A stretch of DNA of 64,000 nt from Atherinomorus stipes (lineage: Eukaryota; Chordata; Actinopteri; Atheriniformes; Atherinidae). Positions 11,651 through 23,616 of the stretch are shown here, piece by piece (the first letter of the stretch is position 1; every line of letters starts with the position of its first letter). Under the pieces are notes generated by a model, which saw only the letters and a list, made by a program, of their open reading frames with translations, made no database searches and was not told the DNA's origin. The stretch lies in the NCBI GenBank assembly GCA_023101725.1, contig JALJCO010007904.1, positions 1 through 64,000 of the forward strand, written 5' to 3'. The position numbers were made by a program, and so were the translations under genes.

Positions 11651-14600
11651 CCTGTGTGGTAGTCGACATGGATCCTGCGTTTCGGTAGACCTGGATCCCG
11701 TTGTTGGGCAGACCTTGATCCACTCTGGTCTATTGGGTAGACCTGGACCATTTGTGGTGGGTAGACCTGGATCCTGCGTGGTCAGTAGAGCTGGACCCTG
11801 TGTGGTGGGTAGACCTGGATCCTGTGTGGTGGGTAGACCTGGACCCTGTGTGGTGGGTAGACCTGGATCCTGCGTGGTCAGTAGAGCTGGACCCTGTGTG
11901 GTGGGTAGACCTGGATCCTGTGTGGTGGGTAGACCTGGATTCTGTGTGGTGGGTAGACCTGGATTCTGTGTGGTGGGTAGACCTGGACCCTGTGTGGTGG
12001 GTAGACCTGGATTCTGTGTGGTGGGTAGACCTGGATTCTGTGTGGTGGGTAGACCTGGATTCTGTGTGGTGGGTAGACCTGGATGCTGTGTTGTCGGTAG
12101 ACCTGGATTCTGTGTGGTGGGTAGACCTGGATCCTGCATGGTCGGTAGACCTGGATTCTGTGTGGTGGGTAGACCTGGATCCTGTGTGGTGGGTAGACTT
12201 GGACCCTGTGTGGTGGGTAGACCTGGACCCTGTGTGGTGGGTAGACCTGGATTCTGTGTGGTGGGTAGACCTGGACCCTGTGTGGTGGGTAGACCTGGAC
12301 CCTGTGTGGTGGGTAGACCTGGACCCTGCATGGTCGGTAGACCTGGATTCTGTGTGGTGGGTAGACCTGGATCCTGTGTGGTGGGTAGACCTGGACCCTG
12401 TGTGGTGGGTAGACCTGGATTCTGTGTGGTGGGTAGACCTGGATCCTGCATGGTCGGTAGACCTGGATTCTGTGTGGTGGGTAGACCTGGATCCTGCATG
12501 GTCGGTAGACCTGGATTCTGTGTGGTGGGTAGACCTGGACCCTGTGTGGTGGGTAGACCTGGACCCTGTGTGGTGGGTAGACCTGGATCCTGTGTGGTGG
12601 GTAGACCTGGACCCTGCATGGTGGGTAGACCTGGACCCTGTGTGGTGGGTAGACCTGGATCCTGCATGGTCGGTAGACCTGGATCCTGTGTGGTGGGTAG
12701 ACCTGGACCCTGTGTGGTGGGTAGACCTGGACCCTGTGTGGTGGGTAGACCTGGACCCTGTGTGGTGGGTAGACCTGGATTCTGTGTGGTGGGTAGACCT
12801 GGACCCTGTGTGGTGGGTAGACCTGGACCCTGTGTGTGGTGGGTAGACCTGGACCCTGTGTGGTGGGTAGACCTGGATTCTGTGTGGTGGGTAGACCTGG
12901 ATCCTGCATGGTCGGTAGACCTGGACCCTGTGTGGTGGGTAGACCTGGATTCTGTGTGGTGGGTAGACCTGGATCCTGCATGGTCGGTAGACCTGGATTC
13001 TGTGTGGTGGGTAGACCTGGACCCTGTGTGGTGGGTAGACCTGGACCCTGTGTGGTGGGTAGACCTGGATCCTGTGTGGTGGGTAGACCTGGACCCTGCA
13101 TGGTGGGTAGACCTGGACCCTGTGTGGTGGGTAGACCTGGATTCTGTGTGGTGGGTAGACCTGGATCCTGCATGGTCGGTAGACCTGGATCCTGTGTGGT
13201 GGGTAGACCTGGACCCTGTGTGGTGGGTAGACCTGGACCCTGTGTGGTGGGTAGACCTGGATTCTGTGTGGTGGGTAGACCTGGATCCTGCGTGGTCGGT
13301 AGACCTGGATTCTGTGTGGTGGGTAGACCTGGACCCTGTGTGGTGGGTAGACCTGGACCCTGTGTGGTGGGTAGACCTGGATCCTGTGTGGTGGGTAGAC
13401 CTGGACCCTGCATGGTGGGTAGACCTGGACCCTGTGTGGTGGGTAGACCTGGATTCTGTGTGGTGGGTAGACCTGGATCCTGCATGGTCGGTAGACCTCG
13501 ATTCTGTGTGGTGGGTAGACCTGGATCCTGCATGGTCGGTAGACCTGGATCCTGTGTGGTGGGTAGACCTGGACCCTGTGTGGTGGGTAGACCTGGACCC
13601 TGTGTGGTGGGTAGACCTGGACCTTGTGTGGTGGGTAGACCTGGACCCTGTGTGGTGGGTAGACCTGGATCCTGCATGGTCGGTAGACCTGGATTCTGTG
13701 TGGTGGGTAGACCTGGACCCTGTGTGGTGGGTAGACCTGGACCCTGTGTGGTGGGTAGACCTGGATCCTGTGTGGTGGGTAGACCTGGATCCTGCATGGT
13801 CGGTAGACCTGGATTCTGTGTGGTGGGTAGACCTGGACCCTGTGTGGTGGGTAGACCTGGACCCTGTGTGGTGGGTAGACCTGGATCCTGCATGGTCGGT
13901 AGACCTGGATCCTGTGTGGTGGGTAGACCTGGATCCTGTGTGGTGGGTAGACCTGGATCCTGCATGGTCGGTAGACCTGGATCCTGTGTGGTGGGTAGAC
14001 CTGGACCCTGTGTGGTGGGTAGACCTGGATTCTGTGTGGTGGGTAGACCTGGACCCTGTGTGGTGGGTAGACCTGGATCCTGCATGGTCGGTAGACCTGG
14101 ATCCTGTGTGGTGGGTAGACCTGGACCCAGTGTGGTGGGTAGACCTGGATCCTGTGTGGTGGGTAGACCTGGATCCTGTGTGGTGGGTAGACCTGGACCC
14201 TGTGTGGTGGGTAGACCTGGACCCTGTGTGGTGGGTAGACCTGGATCCTGTGTGGTGGGTAGACCTGGATCCTGCATGGTCGGTAGACCTGGATTCTGTG
14301 TGGTGGGTAGACCTGGATCCTGCATGGTTGGTAGACCTGGATTCTGTGTGGTGGGTAGACCTGGATCCTGCATGGTTGGTAGACCTGGATCCTGTGTGGT
14401 GGGTAGACCTGGACCCTGTGTGGTGGGTAGACCTGGACCCTGTGTGGTGGGTAGACCTGGACCCTGTGTGGTGGGTAGACCTGGACCCTGTGTGGTGGGT
14501 AGACCTGGACCCTGTGTGGTGGGTAGACCTGGATCCTGTGTGGTGGGTAGACCTGGACCCTGTGTGGTGGGTAGACCTGGATCCTGTGTGGTGGGTAGAC

Positions 14601-16074
14601 CTGGATCCTGTGTGGTGGGTAGACCTGGACCCTGTGTGGTGGGTAGACCTGGACCCTGTGTGGTTGGTAGACCTGGATCCTGTGTGGTGGGTAGACCTGG
14701 ACCCTGTGTGGTGGGTAGACCTGGACCCTGTGTGGTGGGTAGACCTGGACCCTGTGTGGTGGGTAGACCTGGATCCTGTGTGGTGGGTAGACCTGGATTC
14801 TGCGTGGTCAGTAGAATTGGACCCTGTGTGGTGGGTAGACCTGGATTCTGTGTGGTGGGTAGACCTGGACCCTGCATGGTGGGTAGACCTGGACCCTGTG
14901 TGGTGGGTAGACCTGGATTCTGTGTGGTGGGTAGACCTGGATCCTGCATGGTCGGTAGACCTGGATTCTGTGTGGTGGGTAGACCTGGATCCTGCATGGT
15001 CGGTAGACCTGGATCCTGTGTGGTGGGTAGACCTGGATCCTGCATGGTCGGTAGACCTGGATCCTGTGTGGTGGGTAGACCTGGATCCTGCATGGTCGGT
15101 AGACCTGGATCCTGCATGGTCGGTAGACCTGGATCCTGTGTGGTGGGTAGACCTGGACCCTGTGTGGTGGGTAGACCTGGATCCTGTGTGGTGGGTAGAC
15201 CTGGATCCTGTGTGGTGGGTAGACCTGGACCCTGTGTGGTGGGTAGACCTGGACCCTGTGTGGTGGGTAGACCTGGATCCTGTGTGGTGGGTAGACCTGG
15301 ATCCTGCATGGTCGGTAGACCTGGATTCTGTGTGGTGGGTAGACCTGGATCCTGCATGGTCGGTAGACCTGGATTCTGTGTGGTGGGTAGACCTGGATCC
15401 TGCATGGTTGGTAGACCTGGATCCTGTGTGGTGGGTAGACCTGGACCCTGTGTGGTGGGTAGACCTGGATCCTGTGTGGTGGGTAGACCTGGACCCTGTG
15501 TGGTGGGTAGACCTGGACCCTGTGTGGTGGGTAGACCTGGACCCTGTGTGGTGGGTAGACCTGGATCCTGTGTGGTGGGTAGACCTGGACCCTGTGTGGT
15601 GGGTAGACCTGGACCCTGTGTGGTGGGTAGACCTGGACCCTGTGTGGTTGGTAGACCTGGATCCTGTGTGGTGGGTAGACCTGGACCCTGTGTGGTGGGT
15701 AGACCTGGACCCTGTGTGGTGGGTAGACCTGGACCCTGTGTGGTGGGTAGACCTGGACCCTGTGTGGTGGGTAGACCTGGATCCTGTGTGGTGGGTAGAC
15801 CTGGATTCTGCGTGGTCAGTAGAATTGGACCCTGTGTGGTGGGTAGACCTGGATTCTGTGTGGTGGGTAGACCTGGACCCTGCATGGTGGGTAGACCTGG
15901 ACCCTGTGTGGTGGGTAGACCTGGATTCTGTGTGGTGGGTAGACCTGGATCCTGCATGGTCGGTAGACCTGGATTCTGTGTGGTGGGTAGACCTGGATCC
16001 TGCATGGTCGGTAGACCTGGATCCTGTGTGGTGGGTAGACCTGGACCCTGTGTGGTGGGTAGACCTGGACCCTG
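11651..16074. repeat. 24-bp minisatellite
   Basis: About 180 copies of a 24-bp unit around gtagacctggaccctgtgtg. The main variants are ggatcc, ggattc or ggaccc at one site and tgtgtggtg or tgcatggtc at another. The first three or four units are degenerate. A 2-bp insertion near 12835 shifts the reading phase. Since 24 is a multiple of three and the unit lacks stops on both strands, reading frames of over 1,300 codons stay open on both strands. They have no initiation context, no non-repeat domain and no amino-acid-level conservation, so they are not genes. Confidence 0.97.
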
Positions 16075-16103
16075 CCCCCTCTGCTCTGACCTCCAGGACT
16101 CAC

Positions 16104-16121
16104 CTGCAGGTCACCATTCAT
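16104..16121 (-). CDS. possible first coding exon of an unrecognised minus-strand gene
   Basis: On the minus strand an ATG at 16121 opens six codons (MNGDLQ) and runs into CAG followed by GTGAGT, a perfect vertebrate 5' splice site at 16103-16098. The upstream sequence is unique, contains CCAAT boxes and has no repeats, as expected for a promoter and 5' UTR. If real, the first intron would contain the whole 16-kb minisatellite block and the gene would continue off the left edge. Six residues are too few to name it. A chance splice-donor match cannot be excluded. Confidence 0.25.
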
Positions 16122-16450
16122 CAGCTGCTGTGATGCTGTTGCCGTGGCGACATGCGTGGACCTCCATTAGGCTGCTCTCCTGCTGATTGCCGGTAATCAG
16201 CGTTCGTATTTTCGCTGCAGCTGCAGGACTTCTTGTCCCGGTGGCTCTGACGGCTCCGGCGGATCTGTGATGTCATCAGCGTGTCACCGTTCAGAGAAGC
16301 ACCGCCATGGTCGCAGGCCGAGGATGAGGAGGACGAAGGCTCTGATGGAGGAGCTGATTGGCTCTAATAGAAGGAAGCAGCTGATGTGATGTTTTCCAAT
16401 CAGAAGCTCATTACCGAGCTCTGATTGGACACCGTGTGACTCACCACGGA
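16122..16450 (-). promoter_or_regulatory. candidate TATA-less promoter and 5' UTR of the minus-strand exon
   Basis: Non-repetitive, fairly GC-rich sequence with three CCAAT motifs (ctgattggc near 16353, ccaatcag near 16396, ctgattgga near 16421) and a CRE-like tgatgtcatc near 16268. It lies directly upstream of the MNGDLQ exon on the minus strand. No TATA box is evident. The assignment is by position and motifs only. Confidence 0.25.
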
Positions 16451-16659
16451 CACAACAACCAGCTTCCGTCTGTCTGCAGACACGTCCTCAGAACCAGAAT
16501 CTGGACCTGGTGTAAGGGGGACATGATCCAGACGCTCTGATTTCCGTCCAGAAGTGAATTTCAGTGATTTTCCAACTCCTAGTTCTGAACTGGAATAGGT
16601 CTGATCCGGGTCTGATCCAGTCCACTGACAGTTTGGACTGGTCTTCCACCTGAACTACA
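16451..16659. other. unique intergenic sequence
   Basis: No open frame, repeat or recognisable element. It contains short runs such as 'gtctgatccgggtctgatcc' that lead into the following array. Confidence 0.5.
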
Positions 16660-18376
16660 GTCACGCCAGAACCAGAACCTGGAGAAGCTGGATCCCATCT
16701 TTCATCAGGTCCAGAGTCAGAACCAGACCTGGAGAAGCTGGATCCCGTCTTTCATCAGGTCCAGAGTCAGAACCAGACCTGGAGAAGCTGGATCCCGTCT
16801 TTTATCAGGTCCAGGGTCAGAACCAGACCTGGAGAAGCTGGATCCCGTCTTTTATCAGGTCCAGAGTCAGAACCAGACCTGGAGAAGCTGGATCCCGTCT
16901 TTCATCAGGTCCAGGGTCAGAACCAGACCTGGAGAAGCTGGATCCCGTCTTTTATCAGGTCCAGAGTCAGAACCAGACCTGGAGAAGCTGGATCCCGTCT
17001 TTTATCAGGTCCAGAGTCAGAACCAGACCTGGAGAAGCTGGATCCCGTCTTTCATCAGGTCCAGAGTCAGAACCAGACCTGGAGAAGCTGGATCCCGTCT
17101 TTCATCAGGTCCAGAGTCAGAACCAGACCTGGAGAAGCTGGATCCCGTCTTTTATCAGGTCCAGAGTCAGAACCAGACCTGGAGAAGCTGGATCCCGTCT
17201 TTTATCAGGTCCAGGGTCAGAACCAGACCTGGAGAAGCTGGATCCCGTCTTTTATCAGGTCGAGAGTCAGAACCAGACCTGGAGAAGCTGGATCCCGTCT
17301 TTCATCAGGTCCAGGGTCAGAACCAGACCTGGAGAAGCTGGATCCCGTCTTTTATCAGGTCCACAGTCAGAACCAGACCTGGAGAAGCTGGATCCCATCT
17401 TTTATCAGGTCCAGAGTCAGAACCAGACCTGGAGAAGCTGGATCCCGTCTTTAATCAGGTCCAGGGTCAGAACCAGACTTGTAGAAGCTGGATCCCGTCT
17501 TTTATCAGGTCCAGAGTCAGAACCAGACCTGGAGAAGCTGGATCCCGTCTTTTATCAGGTCCAGTCAGAACCAGACTTGTAGAAGCTGGATCCGGTCTTT
17601 TATCAGGTCCAGAGTCAGAACCAGACTTGTAGAAGCTGGATCCCGTCTTTTATCAGGTCCAGTCAGAACCAGACTTGTAGAAGCTGGATCCCGTCTTTAA
17701 TCAGGTCCAGGGTCAGAACCAGACTTGTAGAAGCTGGATCCCGTCTTTAATCAGGTCCAGGGTCAGAACCAGACTTGTAGAAGCTGGATCCCGTCTTTTA
17801 TCAGGTCCAGAGTCAGAACCAGACCTGGAGAAGCTGGATCCGGTCTTTTATCAGGTCCAGGGTCAGAACCAGACCTGGAGAAGCTGGATCCCGTCTTTTA
17901 TCAGGTCCAGAGTCAGAACCAGACTTGTAGAAGCTGGATCCCGTCTTTTATCAGGTCCAGAGTCAGAACCAGACCTGGAGAAGCTGGATCCGGTCTTTTA
18001 TCAGGTCCAGTCAGAACCAGACTTGTAGAAGCTGGATCCCGTCTTTTATCAGGTCCAGAGTCAGAACCAGACCTGGAGAAGCTGGATCCCGTCTTTTATC
18101 AGGTCCAGGGTCAGAACCAGACTTGTAGAAGCTGGATCCCGTCTTTTATCAGGTCCAGAGTCAGAACCAGACCTGGAGAAGCTGGATCCCGTCTTTTATC
18201 AGGTCCAGAGTCAGAACCAGACCTGGAGAAGCTGGATCCCGTCTTTTATCAGGTCCAGAGTCAGAACCAGACCTGGAGAAGCTGGATCCCGTCTTTTATC
18301 AGGTCCAGAGTCAGAACCAGACCTGGAGAAGCTGGATCCCGTCTTTTATCAGGTCCAGAGTCATAACCAGACCTGG
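16660..18376. repeat. 50-bp minisatellite
   Basis: About 34 copies of a 50-bp unit containing ctggagaagctggatcccg followed by tcttttatcaggtccagag and cagaaccaga. A variant subset has 'acttgtagaagctgg', and a few copies lack 'agg' in the 'ccagagtcag' stretch. Copies differ by one or two bases, indicating recent expansion. The array ends against a retrotransposon tail. Confidence 0.96.
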
Positions 18377-18545
18377 ATCAGCTGCGTTCAGCTTCTATGC
18401 TCCACACGTCTGGAACAAACTCCCAGAACGTCTCAGATCAGCTGAAGCAGTTTATTTACATCCAGGTAAAGACCCGCCTGTTCTCAGCTGCATACATAAA
18501 GTTTCATTCAGGAGTCCAGACCTGATTCTTTCTGGATCTTAATCC
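18377..18545 (+). mobile_element. non-LTR retrotransposon ORF2 tail (degenerate)
   Basis: From 18381 the plus strand translates as AAFSFYAPHVWNKLPERLRS followed by AEAV. This matches the 'F..YAP..WN.LP..LR.AE' signature at the C-terminal end of fish Rex1/L2-type reverse transcriptases. The expected 'FK..LKT.LF' continuation is recovered in another frame (VKTRLFSAAYIKF), so there is a frameshift near 18460. Only the last 50 or so codons are present: a 5'-truncated, dead copy. The family is inferred from this motif. Confidence 0.6.
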
Positions 18546-18637
18546 GCCCAGAGCTGGGTCTATCCAGATCCATGTCGGTCTATATCTGATGTGTGTCCTC
18601 CTGGTCATGTGACTCGAGAACGTCCAGAAACCAGACC

Positions 18638-21041
18638 AATTATCAGTTACTGACCAGATCAATAATCTGTCACTGATCAGATCAATAATCCATCACTGAT
18701 CAGATCAATAATCCTTCACTAATAAGATCAATAATCCATCACTGATCATATCAATAATCCGTCACTGATCAGATCAATTATCCGTCACTGATCAGATCAA
18801 TAATCCATCACTGATCATATTAATAATCCGTCACTGATAACATCAATAATCTGTCACTGATCAGATCAATAATCCATCACTGATCAGATCAATAATCCTT
18901 CACTAATAAGATCAATAATCCATCACTGATCATATCAATAATCTGTCACTGATCAGATCAATAATCCGTCACTAATAAGATTAATAATCCGTCACTGATC
19001 AGATCAATAATCCGTCACTGATCATATTAATAATCCGTCACTGATAACATCAATAATCTGTCACTGATCATATCAATAATCCGTCACTGATCATATTAAT
19101 AATCCGTCACTGATCACATCAATAATCCGTCACTGATCACATCAATAATCCGTCACTGATCACATCAATAATCCGTCACTGATCAGATCAATAATCCGTC
19201 ACTGATCACATCAATAATCCGTCACTGATCATATTAATAATCCGTCACTGATCACATCAATAATCCGTCACTGATCACATCAATAATCCGTCACTGATCA
19301 CATCAATAATCCGTCACTGATCATATTAATAATCCGTCACTGATCACATCAATAATCCGTCACTGATCACATCAATAATCCGTCACTGATCAGATCAATA
19401 ATCCGTCACTGATCACATCAATAATCCGTCACTGATCATATTAATAATCCGTCACTGATCACATCAATAATCCGTCACTGATCACATCAATAATCCGTCA
19501 CTGATCACATCAATAATCCGTCACTGATCATATTAATAATCCGTCACTGATCACATCAATAATCCGTCACTGATCACATCAATAATCCGTCACTGATCAC
19601 ATCAATAATCCGTCACTGATCACATCAATAATCCGTCACTGATCACATCAATAATCCGTCACTGATCATATTAATAATCCGTCACTGATCACATCAATAA
19701 TCCGTCACTGATCACATCAATAATCCGTCACTGATCACATCAATAATCCGTCACTGATCATATTAATAATCCGTCACTGATAACATCAATAATCTGTCAC
19801 TGATCATATCAATAATCCGTCACTGATCATATTAATAATCCGTCACTGATCACATCAATAATCCGTCACTGATCATATCAATAATCCGTCACTGATCAGA
19901 TCAATAATCCGTCACTGATCAGATCAATAATCCGTCACTGATCACATCAATAATTCGTCACTGATCACATCAATAATCCGTCACTGATCATATTAATAAT
20001 CCGTCACTGATCAGATCAATAATCCGTCACTGATCATATTAATAATCCGTCACTGATCAGATCAATAATCCGTCACTGATCATATTAATAATCCGTCACT
20101 GATCAGATCAATAATCCGTCACTGATCATATTAATAATCCGTCACTGATCACATCAATAATCCGTCACTGATCATATTAATAATCCGTCACTGATCAGAT
20201 CAATAATCCGTCACTGATCATATTAATAATCCGTCACTGATAACATCAATAATCTGTCACTGATCATATCAATAATCCGTCACTGATCACATCAATAATC
20301 CATCACTGATCACATCAATAATCCGTCACTGATCATATTAATAATCCGTCACTGATCACATCAATAATCCGTCACTGATCACATCAATAATCTGTCACTG
20401 ATCAGATCAATAATCCATCACTGATCAGATCAATAATCCTTCACTAATAAGATCAATAATCCATCACTGATCATATCAATAATCCGTCACTGATCATATT
20501 AATAATCCGTCACTGATCATATCAATAATCCGTCACTGATCATATCAATAATCCGTCACTGATCATATTAATAATCCGTCACTGATAACATCAATAATCT
20601 GTCACTGATCATATCAATAATCCGTCACTGATCATATTAATAATCCGTCACTGATCACATCAATAATCCGTCACTGATCATATCAATAATCCGTCACTGA
20701 TCAGATCAATAATCCGTCACTGATCAGATTAATAATCCGTCACTGATCACATCAATAATTCGTCACTGATCACATCAATAATCCGTCACTGATCATATTA
20801 ATAATCCGTCACTGATCAGATCAATAATCCGTCACTGATCACATCAATAATCCGTCACTGATCAGATCAATAATCCGTCACTGATCATATTAATAATCCG
20901 TCACTGATCACATCAATAATCCGTCACTGATCACATCAATAATCCGTCACTGATCATATTAATAATCCGTCACTGATCAGATCAATAATCCGTCACTGAT
21001 CACATCAATAATCCGTCACTGATCAGATCAATAATCCGTCA
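18638..21041. repeat. 23-bp minisatellite upstream of agrp
   Basis: About 104 copies of a 23-bp unit around aataatccgtcactgatca, ending in catc, gatc, tatc or tatt. Higher-order groupings are visible, for example repeated series of one 'tatt' unit followed by several 'catc' units. Every unit carries the palindrome TGATCA and most carry TAATCC. It ends about 120 bp upstream of the agrp TATA-like box. Confidence 0.96.
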
Positions 21042-21114
21042 GGCTCCATGTTCAGGACGGTTGGAAAAGGATGAAGCAAGACAAGCTGCTGACATCACAG
21101 CCCTCCCTGTTCCG

Positions 21115-21189
21115 ATGGCACCGCCCACCACCAGGTCATGTGACCTGCTGCCGGGGTCTTAAAAGCCGGCGTGTGTCAGAGAGGAAACA
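21115..21189 (+). promoter_or_regulatory. agrp: agrp core promoter (inferred)
   Basis: The segment holds a GC/KLF-type box (ccgcccacc at 21121), an E-box of the TFE/USF kind (gtcatgtgac at 21135-21144) and a TATA-like tcttaaaagc at 21157-21166. About 40 bp later a good splice donor (gacg then GTGAGT at 21206) ends a short noncoding segment. Mammalian AGRP also starts with a noncoding exon behind a TATA-type promoter, which supports the reading. The start site is inferred to be near 21190. Confidence 0.5.
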
Positions 21190-21205
21190 GCTGGAGCTGC
21201 AGACG
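21190..21205 (+). other. agrp: agrp noncoding exon 1 (inferred)
   Basis: A short leader between the TATA-like box and the donor GTGAGT at 21206-21211. The matching acceptor is the pyrimidine-rich ccttctgcag ending at about 24813, which starts the exon carrying the initiator ATG. Its 5' limit is inferred only. Intron 1 would be about 3.6 kb and almost entirely minisatellite. Confidence 0.4.
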
Positions 21206-21283
21206 GTGAGTAGCTTCATCTCCTCCGATCAGCGATCAATTCCAGCATCAGGAAAACTTTCTATCATTCTCAGACAGGATGCA

Positions 21284-22394
21284 GGATCTGATCAGGGATC
21301 AATGACCAGGAGGTGCTGATCTGATCAGGGATCAATGACCAGGAGGTTCTGATCTGATCAGGGATCAATGACCAGGAGGTTCTGATCTGATCAGGGATCA
21401 ATGACCAGGAGGTGCTGATCTGATCAGGGATCAATGACCAGGAGGTTCTGATCTGATCAGGGATCAATGACCAGAAGGTTCTGATCTGATCAGGGATCAA
21501 TGACCAGGAGGTTCTGATCTGATCAGGGATCAATGACCAGGAGGTGCTGATCTGATCAGGGATCAATGATCAGGAGGTGCTGATCTGATCAGGGATCAAT
21601 GACCAGGAGGTTCTGATCTGATCAGGGATCAATGATCAGGAGGTTCTGATCTGATCAGGGATCAATGACCAGGAGGTTCTGATCTGATCAGGGATCAATG
21701 ATCAGGAGGTTCTGATCTGATCAGGGATCAATGACCAGGAGGTTCTGATCTGATCAGGGATCAATGACCAGGACGTTCTGATCTGATCAGGGATCAATGA
21801 TCAGGAGGTGCTGATCTGATCAGGGATCAATGATCAGGAGGTTCTGATCTGATCAGGGATCAATGACCAGGAGGTTCTGATCTGATCAGGGATCAATGGT
21901 CAGGAGGTGCTGATCTGATCAGGGATCAATGATCAGGAGGTTCTGATCTGATCAGGGATCAATGATCAGGAGGTTCTGATCTGATCAGGGATCAATGACC
22001 AGGAGGTTCTGATCTGATCAGGGATCAATGATCAGGAGGTTCTGATCTGATCAGGGATCAATGATCAGGAGGTTCTGATCTGATCAGGGATCAATGACCA
22101 GGAGGTTCTGATCTGATCAGGGATCAATGACCAGGACGTTCTGATCTGATCAGGGATCAATGATCAGGAGGTGCTGATCTGATCAGGGATCAATGACCAG
22201 GAGGTTCTGATCTGATCAGGGATCAATGATCAGGAGGTTCTGATCTGATCGGGGATCAATGACCAGGAGGTTCTGATCTGATCAGGGATCAATGACCAGG
22301 AGGTTCTGATCTGATCAGGGATCAATGACCAGGAGGTTCTGATCTGATCAGGGATCAATGACCAGGAGGTTCTGATCTGATCAGGGATCAATGA
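21284..22394. repeat. 33-bp minisatellite in agrp intron 1
   Basis: About 33 copies of a unit containing tgatctgatcagggatcaa followed by tgaccaggaggttc. Variants are few (gaccagg/gatcagg, ggttc/ggtgc). The unit is stop-free on the minus strand and gives an 11-residue periodic peptide without coding meaning. Flanking sequence at 22395-22520 is non-repetitive with no recognised feature. Confidence 0.95.
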
Positions 22395-22520
22395 TTGTGC
22401 AGAGGGCCTGATCCACTCTGAGGAGTTTAAATGATTATTGATCAACTGATTGATGGAATTTCTGACTGAGTGTCTCTCCGGTGAGTCATTAATCATCTTT
22501 GTTCCATCTTCATCTTTGGT

Positions 22521-23616
22521 CTTCATCTTCATCTTCCTCATCAGCTGATGTGACTCAGGTAAGACCTTCATCTTCATCTTCCTCATCAGCTGATGTGACT
22601 CGGGCTAGACCTTCATCTTCATCTTCCTCATCAGCTGATGTGACTCGGGCTAGACCTTCATCTTCATCTTCCTCATCAGCTGATGTGACTCGGGTAAGAC
22701 CTTCATCTTCCTCATCAGCTGATGTGACTCGGGTTAGACCTTCATCTTCATCTTCCTCATCAGCTGATGTGACTCGGGCTAGACCTTCATCTTCATCTTC
22801 CTCATCAGCTGATGTGACTCGGGTAAGACCTTCATCTTCCTCATCAGCTGATGTGACTCGGGCTAGACCTTCATCTTCATCTTCCTCATCAGCTGATGTG
22901 ACTCGGGCTAGACCTTCATCTTCATCTTCCTCATCAGCTGATGTGACATGGGCTAGACCTTCATCTTCATCTTCCTCATCAGCTGATGTGACTCGGGCTA
23001 GACCTTCATCTTCATCTTCCTCATCAGCTGATGTGACTCGGGCTAGACCTTCATCTTCATCTTCCTCATCAGCTGATGTGACTCGGGTAAGACCTTCATC
23101 TTCCTCATCAGCTGATGTGACTCGGGTAAGACCTTCATCTTCCTCATCAGCTGATGTGACTCGGGCTAGACCTTCATCTTCATCTTCCTCATCAGCTGAT
23201 GTGACTCGGGCTAGACCTTCATCTTCATCTTCCTCATCAGCTGATGTGACTCGGGTAAGACCTTCATCTTCCTCATCATCTGATGTGACTCGGGTAAGAC
23301 CTTCATCTTCCTCATCAGCTGATGTGACTCGGGCTAGACCTTCATCTTCATCTTCCTCATCAGCTGATGTGACTCGGGCTAGACCTTCATCTTCATCTTC
23401 CTCATCAGCTGATGTGACTCGGGCTAGACCTTCATCTTCATCTTCCTCATCAGCTGATGTGACTCGGGTAAGACCTTCATCTTCCTCATCAGCTGATGTG
23501 ACTCGGGTAAGACCTTCATCTTCCTCATCAGCTGATGTGACATGGGCTAGACCTTCATCTTCATCTTCCTCATCAGCTGATGTGACTCGGGCTAGACCTT
23601 CATCTTCATCTTCATC
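22521..23616. repeat. 45/39-bp minisatellite in agrp intron 1
   Basis: About 25 units built from (cttcat)n plus tcatcagctgatgtgactcg and then either ggtaagac or ggctagac. The 45-bp units have one more 'cttcat' hexamer than the 39-bp units. Open frames on both strands read Ser-rich (plus) and Asp/Glu-rich (minus) periodic peptides; they exist because unit lengths are multiples of three. About nine units carry GTAAGA, a splice-donor-like hexamer. Confidence 0.95.

Noticed and set aside
11715..16133. 1,472-codon plus-strand ORF and 1,375-codon minus-strand ORF
   Set aside because: Both are products of a stop-free 24-bp unit. The sequence is pure repeat, both strands are equally open and there is no domain or splice context.
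18638..21041. CRISPR-like array of short regular repeats
   Set aside because: There are no unique spacers between repeats, no cas genes, and the context is a vertebrate genome; it is a simple tandem array. The same applies to the other arrays.
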